Below are positions 1 through 11,700 of a DNA stretch of 64,000 bases, one piece after another; positions within the stretch are counted from its first letter, which is position 1; every line of letters begins with the position of its first letter. Location of the stretch: positions 7,064,501 to 7,128,500 of the forward strand of contig CM062210.1 of assembly GCA_031216445.1 (NCBI GenBank), given 5' to 3'. The position numbers and the translations under genes are program-made. A model generated the notes under the pieces. That model saw only the letters and a program-made list of their open reading frames with translations, was not told where the DNA came from and ran no database searches. The DNA is from Lateolabrax maculatus. Lineage: Eukaryota > Chordata > Actinopteri > Acropomatiformes > Lateolabracidae.

Positions 1-3000
1 CACTATAAACAACAAAAACGACAAAAAACAACAAAAATCGACACTATAAACAACAAAAAACGTCAAAAAACGACACTAGAAACAACAAAAACGACAAAAA
101 ACGACACTATAAACGACAAAAAACAACAAAAACGACAAAAAACGACACTATGAACAACAAAAAACGACAAAAAACGACACTATGAACAACAAAAAACGAC
201 AAAAAACAACACTATAAACGACAAAAAACAACAAAAACGACACTATAAACAACAAAAACGACAAAAAACAACAAAAATCGACACTATAACAAACAAAAAA
301 TGACAAAAAACAACAAAAGCGACAAAAAACGACACTATGAACAACTAAAACGACAAAAAACAATAAAAACGACAAAAAACGACACTATAAACAACAAAAA
401 CAACAAAAAACAACACTATAAACAACAAAAAAACGACAAAAAACAAAACTATGAACAACAAAAACGACAAAAAAACGACACTATAAACAACAAAAAACGA
501 CAAAAAACCGACACTATAAACAACGAAAACCGACAAAAAACGACACTATAAACGGCAAAAAACAACAAAAACGACAAAAAACAACAAAAACGACAAAAAC
601 CGACACTATAAACAACAAAAAACGACACTATAAAAAACAAAAACAACAAAAAACAACAAAAATCGACACTATAACAAACAAAAAATGACAAAAAACAACA
701 AAAGCGACAAAAAACGACACTATGAACAACTAAAACGACAAAAAACAACACTATAAACAACAAAAAAGACCAAAAAACGACACTATAAACAACAAAAAAT
801 ACCAAAAACGACATTATAAACAACAAAAAACGAAAAAAACAACAAAAACGACACTATAAACACAAAAAATACCAAAAACGACATTATAAACAACAAAAAA
901 CAACAAAAATCGACACTATAAACAACAAAAAACGACAAAAAACGACACTATAAACAACAAAAACGACAAAAAACGACACTATAAATGACAAAAAACAACA
1001 AAAACGACACTATAAATGACAAAAAACAACAAAAACGACAAAAAACAACACTATAAACAACAAAAAACGACACTATGAACAACAAAAACGACAAAAAACG
1101 ACACTATAAGCGACAAAAAACAACAAAAACGACACTATAATCAACAAGAAACGACAAAAAACAACAAAAACGACACTATAATCAACAAGAAACGACAAAA
1201 AACAACAAAAACGACACTATAAACAACAAAAAACGACACTATAAACAAAGAAAAACGACAAAAACGACAAAAAACGACACTATAAACAACAAAAAACGAC
1301 AAAAAAACAACAAAAACCAACAACAAAAACGACAAAAAACAACACTTTAAACAACAAAAAACAACAAAAACGACACTATAAACAACAAAAACGACAAAAA
1401 ACGACACTATAAACAACAAAAACGACAAAAAACAACAAAAAAACGACAAAAAACACTATAAACAACAAAAAACAACAAAAACGACACTATAAACAACAAA
1501 AAACAACAAAAAACAACAAAAATGACAAAAAACAACAAAAAACGACACTATAATCAACAAGAAACGACAAAAAACAACAAAAACGACACTATAAACAACA
1601 AAAAATACCAAAAACGACATTATAAACAACAAAAAACAACAATAATCGACACTATAAACAACAAAAAACGACAAAAAACGACACTATAAACAACAAAAAC
1701 GACAAAAAACGACACTATAAATGACAAAAAACAACAAAAACGACAAAAAACAACACTATAAACAACAAAAAACGACACTATGAACAACAAAAACGACAAA
1801 AAACGACACTATAAACGACAAAAAACAACAAAAACGACATTATAATCAACAAGAAACGACAAAAAACAACAAAAACGACACTATAAACAACAAAAAACGA
1901 CACTATAAACAACAAAAACAACAAAAAACAAAAATGACAAAAAACAACAAAAACGACACTATAATCAACAAGAAACGACAAAAAACAACAAAAACGACAC
2001 TATAAACAACAAAAAACGACACTATAAACAACAAAAAACAACAAAAAACAACAAAAACGACAAAAACAAAAAACGACACTATAAAAAACAAAAAACGACA
2101 AAAAACGACAAAAAACAACAAAAAACGACACTATAAACAACATAAAACGACAAAAAACGACACTATAAACAACATAAAACAACAAAAACGACAAAAAACT
2201 ACAAAAAACGACAAAAAACGACACTATAAACAAAGAAAAACGACAAAAACGACAAAAAACGACACTATAAACAACAAAAAACGACAAAAAAACAACAAAA
2301 ACGACAAAAAACAACAACAAAAACGACAAAAAACAACACTTTAAACAACAAAAAACAACAAAAACGACACTATAAACAACAAAAACGACAAAAAACGACA
2401 CTATAAACAACAAAAAAACGACAAAAAACAAAAAAAACGACAAAAAACAACAAAAAAACAAAAAACGACACTATAAACAAAGAAAAACGACAAAAACGAC
2501 AGAAAAACGACACTATAAACAACAAAAAATGACAAAAAAACAACAAAAACGACAAAAAACAACAACAAAAAACGACACTATAATCAACAAGAAACGACAA
2601 AAAACAACAAAAACGACACTATAAACAACAAAAAACGACACTATAAACAACAAAAAACAACAAAAACGACACTATAAACAACAAAAACGACACTATAAAC
2701 AACAAAAAACAACAAAAACGACACTATAAACAACAAAAAACGACACTATAAACAACAAGAAACGACAAAAAACAACAAAAACGACACTATAAACAACAAA
2801 AAACGACACTATAAACAACAAAAAACAACAAAAACGACAAAAACGACACTATAAACAACAAAAACGACAAAAAACAACAAAAATCGACACTATAAACAAC
2901 AAAAAACGTCAAAAAACGACACTAGAAACAACAAAAACGACAAAAAACGACACTATAAACGACAAAAAACAACAAAAACGACAAAAAACGACACTATGAA

Positions 3001-4376
3001 CAACAAAAACGACAAAAAACAACACTATAAACGACAAAAAACAACACTATAAACGACAAAATACAACAAAAACGACACTATATACAACAAAAACGACAAA
3101 AAACAACATTATAAACAACAAAAAACGACAAAAAACGACACTATGAACAACAAAAACGACAAAAAACAACAAAAGCGACACTATAAACAACAAAAGACAA
3201 AAAACAACAAAAATCGACACTATAACCAACAAAAAACGACAAAAAACAAGAAAAACGACAAAAAACGACACTATAAACAAAAATGACAAAAAACAACACT
3301 ATAAACGACAAAAACAACACTACAAACAAAAAAAATGACAAAAAACAACACTATAAACGACAAAAACAACACTACAAACAACAAACACGACACTATAAAC
3401 AACAAAAAACGACACTATAAACAACAAAAACAAAAAAAACGGCACTATAAACAAGAAAAAACAAAAAAAAACAACAAAAACGACACTATAAACAACAAGA
3501 ACGCCAAAAAACGACACTATAAACAACAAAAATGACAAAAAACGACAAAAAACAACAAAAACGACAAAAAACAACACTATAAACAACAAAAAACGACAAA
3601 AAAAACGACACTATAAACAACGAAAAAAACAAAAAAACGACAAAAAAAGACACTATAAACAACAAAAAACGAAAAAAACAACAAAAACGACACTATAAAC
3701 AACAAAAACGACAAAAAACAAAAACGACAAAAAACAACAAAAATCGACACTATAACCAACAAAAAACGACAAAAAACAAGAAAAACGACAAAAAACGACA
3801 CTATAAACAAGAAAAACGACAAAAAACGACACTATAAACAACAAAAACGACAAAAAACAACACTATAAACAACAAAAAACAACAAAAACGACACTATAAA
3901 CAACGAAAATCAACACTATAACCAACAAAAAACGTCAAAAAAAGACACTATAAACAACAAAAAAGACCAAAAAACGACACTATAAACAACAAAAAATACC
4001 AAAAATAACACTATAAACAACAAAAAATACCAAAAGAACGACACTATAAACAACAAAAAACGAAAAAAACGACAAAAAACGACACTATTAACAACAAAAA
4101 CGACAAAAAACAGCAAAAAACGACACTATAAACAACAAAAACGAACAAAAAACGACACTATTAACAACAAAAAACTACAAAAACGACAAGAAAACAACAA
4201 AAACGAAACAATAAACAACAAAAACGACAAAAAACAACAAAAACGACCAAAAAACGACACTATAAACAAAACGACAAAAAAAACGACACTACAAAAAAGA
4301 AAAACGACAAAAAACAACAAAAACGACACTATAAACAACAAAAATGACAAAAAACGACAAAAACGACACTATAAAC
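1..4376. repeat. A/C-rich satellite array, forward arm
   Basis: The stretch is made almost entirely of three short words in irregular order: cgacactataaa, caacaaaaa(a) and cgacaaaaaa. The plus strand has very few T or G bases. Single-base variants (tatgaac, actagaaac, cactttaaac, ccaacaaaaaac) recur in blocks, so the array grew by segmental duplication rather than by slippage of a single unit. It starts at or before the window edge. Read as smchd1 pre-mRNA (minus strand) it would be U/G-rich. I do not recognise it as a named satellite family. The long open frames in it are a by-product of missing stop triplets and are not genes. Confidence 0.95.
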
Positions 4377-4800
4377 TTTTTGTTGTTTCTTTCGTCGTTT
4401 TTGTCGTTTTTTGTTGTTTACAGTGTCGTTTTTGTTGTTTTTTGTCGTTTTTGTTGTTTATAGTGTCATTTTTGTTGTTTTTTGTTGTTTATAGTTTTTT
4501 TCGTCGTTTTTGTTGTCTATAGTGTCGTTTTTGTTGTTTCTTTCATCGTTTTTGTTGTTTATAGTGTCGATTTTGTTGTTTTTCTGTCGTTTTTTGTTGT
4601 TTATAGTGTCGATTTTGTTGTTTTTCTGTCGTTTTTTGTTGTTTATAGTGTCGTTTTTGTTGTTTAGTGTCGTTTTTGTTGTTTTTTCGTCGTTTTTTGT
4701 TGTTTAGTGTCGTTTTTGTTGTTTATAGTGTAGATTTTGTTGTTTTTCTGTCGTTTTTTGTTGTTTATAGTGTCGTTTTTGTTGTTTTTGGTTTCGTTTT
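4377..4800. repeat. Inverted arm of the same satellite
   Basis: From about 4377 the sequence changes to tttttgttgtttctttcg and then to words such as tttatagtgtcgtttttg. These are the reverse complement of the words in the forward arm. The switch takes place within a few bases and the inverted arm runs about 420 bp before fading into a T-rich stretch and unique sequence after about 4830. The two arms can pair with each other in single-stranded DNA or RNA. This could be a true inversion in the array or a fold-back sequencing or assembly artefact. Confidence 0.9.
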
Positions 4801-5582
4801 TTGTCTTTTTTTGTTTTGTTTTTTTTTAGCGCCAGCCTTTCAACAAACATTCAACTATTCCACATCTTTCATACATTATTCAACTTTTTGTGCTCAACTT
4901 CAGCAATCCAGTTTGGCGTCAGCCTTTCAGCAGTCAGCATTCACACCGCAATTTCTTCAGAAATTGCCTTTTCTAGTTACTAGTAGTACTACCATTATTT
5001 TGATGCTGTATATCTGTATATAAAACACTGTCTTCTTATGAGTGCATAATCTACTGCTGGCATTGAACTACAAAGTAAACTGACTGTAAATGTATGAGGG
5101 ATGGAAATTTCCTGCCAATATATCAAAGACCGACCAGTTCTTAGAGCTACACGGTCACTTCTGTTGGTCAAGAATGTTTCTGCTCAAGCAGAGAAGAAAA
5201 GTTAATTATCAGTGTAATTCATGTTTTATTAACTTGCTGGTTTCTTATGCATACATCCTGTTCTTGGCTTTTTATGGTGTGGAAGTGGAAAAATAGAGGT
5301 AAGGAGATAATATGTAGGAGTAAGGGGGGAACTAAGCCTCATGCCACACACTGTAATAAAGGAAAATACATACGACATCTGGACCCACAACTGGCTACAA
5401 ATCATTTTGTTCTTCATGAGCTATTTAGAAGACATTTTGATTTGATTTTTTTTTTTAAACTAAATTTAAACTACTTCATAAAGTTTGGAGATACAATAAA
5501 GATAGCATAAATGAAAGACTACATTTTAATTATGGGCTGAGAAATTACGTTTTCATTTATGTTCGTGTGCCTCTTTACCCAC
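4801..5582. other. Unique intronic sequence, no exon seen
   Basis: This lies between the satellite and the last visible smchd1 exon. It is AT-rich and non-repetitive. I read the minus strand for the next smchd1 exon (the segment following the conserved ISYIWQ region) and found none, so this is taken as intron sequence downstream of exon 28. Confidence 0.6.
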
Positions 5583-5701
5583 CTGCCATATGTAAGAGAT
5601 GGCTGTCATGTCCAGACCCTCTGCTTTCACAATCATGTGGTTCACACTGGCGGAGGTGAACATCTTGGTTACATTATCATACTGGTCCACAAACTCCAAG
5701 A
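5583..5701 (-). CDS. smchd1: smchd1 exon 28, residues 1166-1205, last one in window
   Basis: It contains FVDQYDNVTKMFTSASVNHM and AEGLDMTAISYIWQ. VDQYDN matches ITDQYGN in human, the start of another Ig-like segment. Splice sites are tacag|tct and cag|gtgggt in phase 0. The valid donor shows the gene continues to the left. Confidence 0.9.
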
Positions 5702-8700
5702 CTGTACAAGGAAAAACAGGTATGTCATCTAGTGAGCAACCATAACCTCAAAAATAAAATTTTTGGGTGATTACGTTCATACTCACTAATGTTTCCAGGT
5801 AGGGTTTCACCCAGCTTCACTGTGCTTTGGGGCAGAGTTGCTTTCAGCCGAGCTGGTTCATTTGGATTTGGCCTACAAACAGAACAAGCAATGATGGAGA
5901 CTTCGAAAGATAAAAGTCTGGATAATAAAGGAAAAGTTAAACATTTTGGGAATTACACTTATTTGCTTTCCCACCGAGAGTTAGATGAGATGAGATAATC
6001 AATACCACTCTCCTATCTGTCCGTTAAATATGAAGCTGAAGCCAGAAGACGGTTTGCTTAGCTTAGCATAAGGACTGGAAACGGGGAAACTGTTGGCCTG
6101 GCTCTGTCTGAACCACACAGTGTTTTGTTTATACTTCAGTTTTTGTACATATTAAACAAAGAAAATATAATGTGTTAATTAGTGAGCTTTGGAGGTGCTA
6201 GAAGGCAGATTTGTTTTACCTTCTGAGAGAGCGAGGCTACCTCTTTCCCTTCGTTTCCAGTCTTAATGCTAAGTTAACAGGCTGCTTGCTGTAGATTCAT
6301 ATTTATTGTATAAACATGAGAGTATCTTTTCATTTAACTCTTGGCAAGAACACAAATAAGCATATTTCCCAAAATGAGCTATGCCTTTAAGCTTCAAACA
6401 CTAAATCACAGCTTAGAGTCGGGTATGTGGCTTACACTATGTTGAAGGAGACAGACACACTCTGGTCTTGGTAGGACACCTGGTAAAAGCGCTCTTCCTG
6501 CACCTTCGTGGGCACCTGTACATCAGGCAGCTTCCCCTGGACCAAATCTTCCATTTTTACATCTCCTGTCCAGTTAACCTTAAACACAGTAAGAGTGAAG
6601 AATGAAAAGTCAGCGAGAAGCTGGGTTGTGTTCAAATACAAAAACTGTCTAATGTCGGATTTACTGCAGCAATGCGGTTTGTTTTATTTATCACCACAGA
6701 CCGAAACACTGGAATCTTTCTTTCAGAAAATAGCTCAGACATTTACAAAACCATCATCTACATTATAAAAACAATAAACAATAAACACAACAAGAAGACG
6801 ATGCATTATATATGCCTATACACACCTTGATCTTGGAGGCTATTGCAGCAGTGAGAGGTACCTCTTCATTTGCCTCATTATACAGTTTATACAACAGGTT
6901 CTCCAGCAAGCCTCCAGCCGGCCATTCTATCTTTTCATTGTTCCTCAGCACCAGATTCCTGTCATCCTGACAGCAGAGCTCGATCCGGGAGACTCCTGTG
7001 CTGGGAACCACCTTCAGCTCCCGCGTGACCAACGCAATGTTCTTGTGACACTTGTGGGATGGAAGACATCATGATTAACGTTTCAATTAGAGAATGTTCT
7101 ACTAAGCAGAAAGCTTTGTTATTATTTTACTTACAGGCATCTCAAATTTTACTTCGAGCCTTTGTGGTGTGCTTATTTTCAGATTTATGGGCTTTGTTAC
7201 AAGCTGTCCAGCTCCTGTCATGCTGCAGTCAGTTGACACAGGACTAAGCCCTTGAACCTGAAATTAACAAATAAAAACATGAAGTAAGTCAACCAAAACC
7301 AACTATTTATTCATGTCCATTCAGATTAGATTATTAAATAAAAAGAAAGAGGGAGAGTTAAAAGAGTAGGACCAGAAAGATGAGGACACTACCTTAAACA
7401 TATTTTATTACAAAGAGGAAAAAAAGGACTTGATGCAAAAGCATCATACAGTGATTATCAATCAACAGCAGAGAAGAGTCTTGAGGTTTCTCTAAAAAAA
7501 AAAAAAAAAAAAGCCATAATTTCCTAATACTTTTAACAAATTAATCCAAAATGTAAATTACAAAAACAAGGCAGAACGAAGTGTCTTCAGTTATGGATTA
7601 TTTATTTTAAATTGTGAGATTTAAACCACAATAACATCAATTCTGACCACATGTGTTTTGTTTCTGGGACTTAAAGGCCCTCTTGCTGTCCCTTTCTTCT
7701 AAGACAACAATGCCTTTCATTGAGAATTTTAATGGTTCCCACAGGAAGTTTTTCTATAGCTGGTAAACAGGATAAACTCTTATGCAAGAGCACAAAAAAT
7801 CTCATGAGACTCATGAACTGATGAAAAACAGACGCCATATTTTCAGCATGTCTGCTCAGTCAGAAGTCAGGTTTCTCATGAGAAGCTTTGTGGATGGATG
7901 CTACTCATATCCCTGCGTTAGTAAGGCCGAATTATGGCTGGATGAATCGAAATGCTCCTTTTATAGTTAGAACGGTGAGTTTTCACACGGACACCTGTTG
8001 ATCTCCCAGCAACTGCACACCCATACCTGGCAGTGAACGATCTGTTTGGGGTGAGCAGTGATGTTTCCAGCCTCATCGTGGATTTCAACCTTAAACTCGA
8101 CAGGGTTCCTGTTCTCTACTGTGATTTGGTTGTCTTCTGGCGTCACATGGAGGGAATGTGGATTACCTAAAAAACATTATCATGCAGCTGAGAAACTATT
8201 GAGTTTTTAGGTTGATTATTCAGACATTTAAAGATAAGATGCCTAATGAAACACTGCTGACAAGATGCTTATCTTAATGTTAGAGCCAACACATTACCTC
8301 TTCAACCACAGCTGGATGACATCTGCTACATTTACACTATGGTGTCTCTCGTGTCTGCTTTATTGAGGCTGTTTGTTTACATTACCAACCCCCCACGTAA
8401 CTGTGGGGGGTTGAAGTGGGGAATAAACTGTTTTTGTTTTAACTAAAATGGCACCAACAACCAAAATTCAATGGTCCGTTTGCTGCAAGACAAGTATAAC
8501 ATACCTATAGCATGCCTTTTTTCTTAGACTAATCAATCATCTTTTATTGTAGAAGATGTTGGAAAATAGAGAAAAATGGCCATCACAATTTCCCAGAGCC
8601 CAAAGTGACAAATGAAATAGCCACTTTTTTTTCTGTCTGACCAACAGTCCAAAATTCAAATGTATTTAATTTACAATAACATAAAACAGAGAGAGACAGT

Positions 8701-11700
8701 AAATTCTACATTTGATTCATTTTCTGTCGATAAACAATTTATCATTCCAGTAACCATTTCAGCTTTAAGAAATCCCCCCTGCTTTTTATATGAAGATTTA
8801 TTATTTCAAGCATTCAACCAATAAGGGTTACTGAGAGGATATTATGTACTTCTGACACAAGCACACTAATTGTTCTAAATTAATACGTTAAGTGCAGTCT
8901 TACCAGGAAGAAGACTGATCTTGATGGTCTGTGTGTCTTTTTTCAGACCAGGCAGGGTCACTTTCAGGTCATAAGTCTGCAAAATAAAAAATATAGTATG
9001 GAAATAACTAACAGAGGATAACCAGTTATAGTCCTTTGTGTCAAATGTTGGACTCTTTAACTTTACTGGTTTAGAAACAAAAAATGCCATGATGTTCTGA
9101 CAGGGCTGACAAGTGATTTAACCTTTTTGTAAGTTTATATCTAACGTACCTATATTGGGCTGTGATTTTATCGCACTAGTGAAATGTAGGTCCTTGTGCA
9201 AAACTGGCTAAGAAATCTTTCAAGTATACACTCTATTATTACATAATTATACCGTGTAACATCAAACTTTCTGACAAATAGGCAAACCAAGATCTTTTTT
9301 CAAACCTTTGATTGTTGGTAATTCAGGACTTTTCCTCTTGCTTTGACACTTCTGATGGTGAACTTGGTCCCACTGCTCTCCACTTTCTCATAACTTATGT
9401 CCAGGCCACTAAATAATAATAATAATAATTATGTAATAAAAATGCAAGCTCATGTTCAGTGCACTCTTATACATCTAGGCACTGCCGCATTGGCTCCGCA
9501 AGCAGGACAACTCAGCTTTCTCAGTCAATATAGCACGCAATGAGGAATTTATAGCTTCAATTGATTCACCATCAACATTGATTAGCAAAATTTCCCTTCA
9601 GGTACATTAAACAAATTTAACACAAATTTAGTTTTACAAATAAAGCAGAGTGACCCACCTGCATTTGAGTTCAGGTCTGAGATCGGGAGGAGGCATTGCT
9701 GAGTGGCCATAAGCATCTTTTATCTGCAGAGGAATGTTGAATGGCACTCCTACATGGAGAGTGGAGCTGACTGCACCGATAAGAAAGCACTCAGCATTAC
9801 CCTCTGAGAAGGATAAAAACAGTGTGATTAGGGCATTCGGAAAGGATAATAAATATGACAGTAAAAGTTTTGTCCTTTTCCTCACCTTTGATGGTGAACT
9901 TGAGTTCGTAGCTTGGAAGCTTGCTCCCTCCAAAGACGGTAGCATTACTTTCACTTATCGCAGTGTTCAGAAACAGTGTATACTTTCCTAGGTGGGATAG
10001 GTTCTCTGCCAAAGGTGAAATGTTTGAAAAATTGATACATGATCATTCATTAGACCAAAATTAGGGCATCAAAAAGCGAATCAATAATGAAAAAGTTAAA
10101 ATAAAAATAAATGTACCAATTTTTTTGAACCAGAAACCCCACTTAGCTGAATTTTGGGCAACATAAGAGACAACCTCTTGATCTTCTTTAGGACCTATGT
10201 ATGAAAGGCCAACAGAGTTTACAACACAGCAAAGTTTACTACAACTTTGAGAGGAAAACACACTGTTAGAAACTGTATACCAAGAAGCAGAGCCACAAAG
10301 AAAGAAGGGCTACAAAGTAGTAAAAATATGTAAGTAAGAAAACATTTAAAATGTGATGATTTGCTACTGAATATTTTTGGGTTTAAGACTCTTGGCCAAA
10401 CAAAACAATGTATTTGACTGCATCAACTTGCATTCTGGTAAATTGTAAAAGCCATTTTTCTCTTTAATCAAGAATATAATTGACAGATACTTTTATTTTG
10501 CTATTACATAATAATTTGAGCAGTTTTTGTAGCTTTTCTGCATCACGGTTCTTATAGCCCCTTTGCTAGATATGGCAGAAAGAAATATTTGATGTTGAAT
10601 TTCCTGGTTGGTAAAAGTGAAACTTTTTCTTTGCTAATTAGTTGGCTTATAACTTCTTGTAACGTTTATCTTAAAAATAACACAGCATTGAACTTTTACA
10701 AATCAAACCATCTGATTCAACCTTTCAGAGGTTTAGAGGAGTGAGTTTCTTTTTTCTTACCGTGCAGGACAACTTTGAGCTCAATAATCAGTTTTTTCCC
10801 CATTCCCTGGCCCACTGCTGGCATCCTGGATGAAGACTCTCCCTTTTTGTTCAAAATTTCAATTTTTAGTGGCCCTGAAATTATGTGAAAGTGAAAACAC
10901 AAAACACAGTGTGACGTTTGGGCTCCATGAAAAAGGAAATATTTCAACATTATCATATTTCGATGCAGACTAATGACTAGAATGTGAACCGGTGTCGTGT
11001 ACAAACATTTTACCTAACGGAGTCCCAGCTGGATGCACAGAATTCTGTTGCCAGTTGTTTTCACTCGGCCATTCCACATTCAGTCTCTCTGGAAGCCTGA
11101 AACAAAATAATTCAATGATGAAGTCTCGTCAGGCTTAAACTATGTCCTGTCAGGACACAGAGATAAAGTGGAGGGAAATAAAATATAGTAACATAAATTA
11201 CTTCCAATTGATAACACATTCACTACCACTGAATCACATCTGAAAAAAGTGAAAGTCCAGAGTAGATGCTAGCAGCATGAGAGCGTTTCTCCGTACTGCT
11301 TACTCACTTGGCGGAGTCTTTGTCGATGTTTTTCATGATGACTTCATCAGTGGCGGTTTTGTCAATCTTGGAAATGGGTATGATCTTGGGCGTCTCATAA
11401 AGTGCTTTGGGTTCCTAGAAAACAGATTTGTTCAATCTCATGCTAAATACAAGTAAACTCTAAAAAAGACCAAAAAGGTTTTCATATAAAGTCTAAAAAC
11501 ACTTAGAATTCTACAATAGACAAGCACTGGCAAAACCACCATGCTTCAAAGTAATTTCTGGACAGTGCAAGAGTACTACAGATGAAACATGTACATTTGA
11601 GGTATTTTTCACCATAAAACTTCCATGGAGCTTATTCCAAGTGACTGAGAAAAAGGATGTTTGTGTGCGGCGCAAATTTCTAGCAGAACTGGATACAAAA

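Noticed and set aside
148..3853. Many open frames of 60-153 codons in the first 4.8 kb, rich in Phe, Val, Leu, Ser
   Set aside because: They come from the three-word satellite, which lacks stop triplets in some frames. The products are repeats of a few residues on both strands with no domain.
1..4800. Satellite considered as a CRISPR-like array or telomere
   Set aside because: There is no regular repeat-spacer spacing, the words do not match the vertebrate telomere TTAGGG, and the context is a vertebrate gene.
5229..5510. Overlapping 60-90 codon frames between the satellite and exon 28
   Set aside because: They were checked as the next smchd1 exon, but none resembles the protein after ISYIWQ and none has suitable phase.
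8387..8412. Stem-loop considered as a transcription terminator or microRNA precursor
   Set aside because: It has no T-run and only a 10-bp stem, too short for a pre-miRNA, so it is left as an unexplained inverted repeat.
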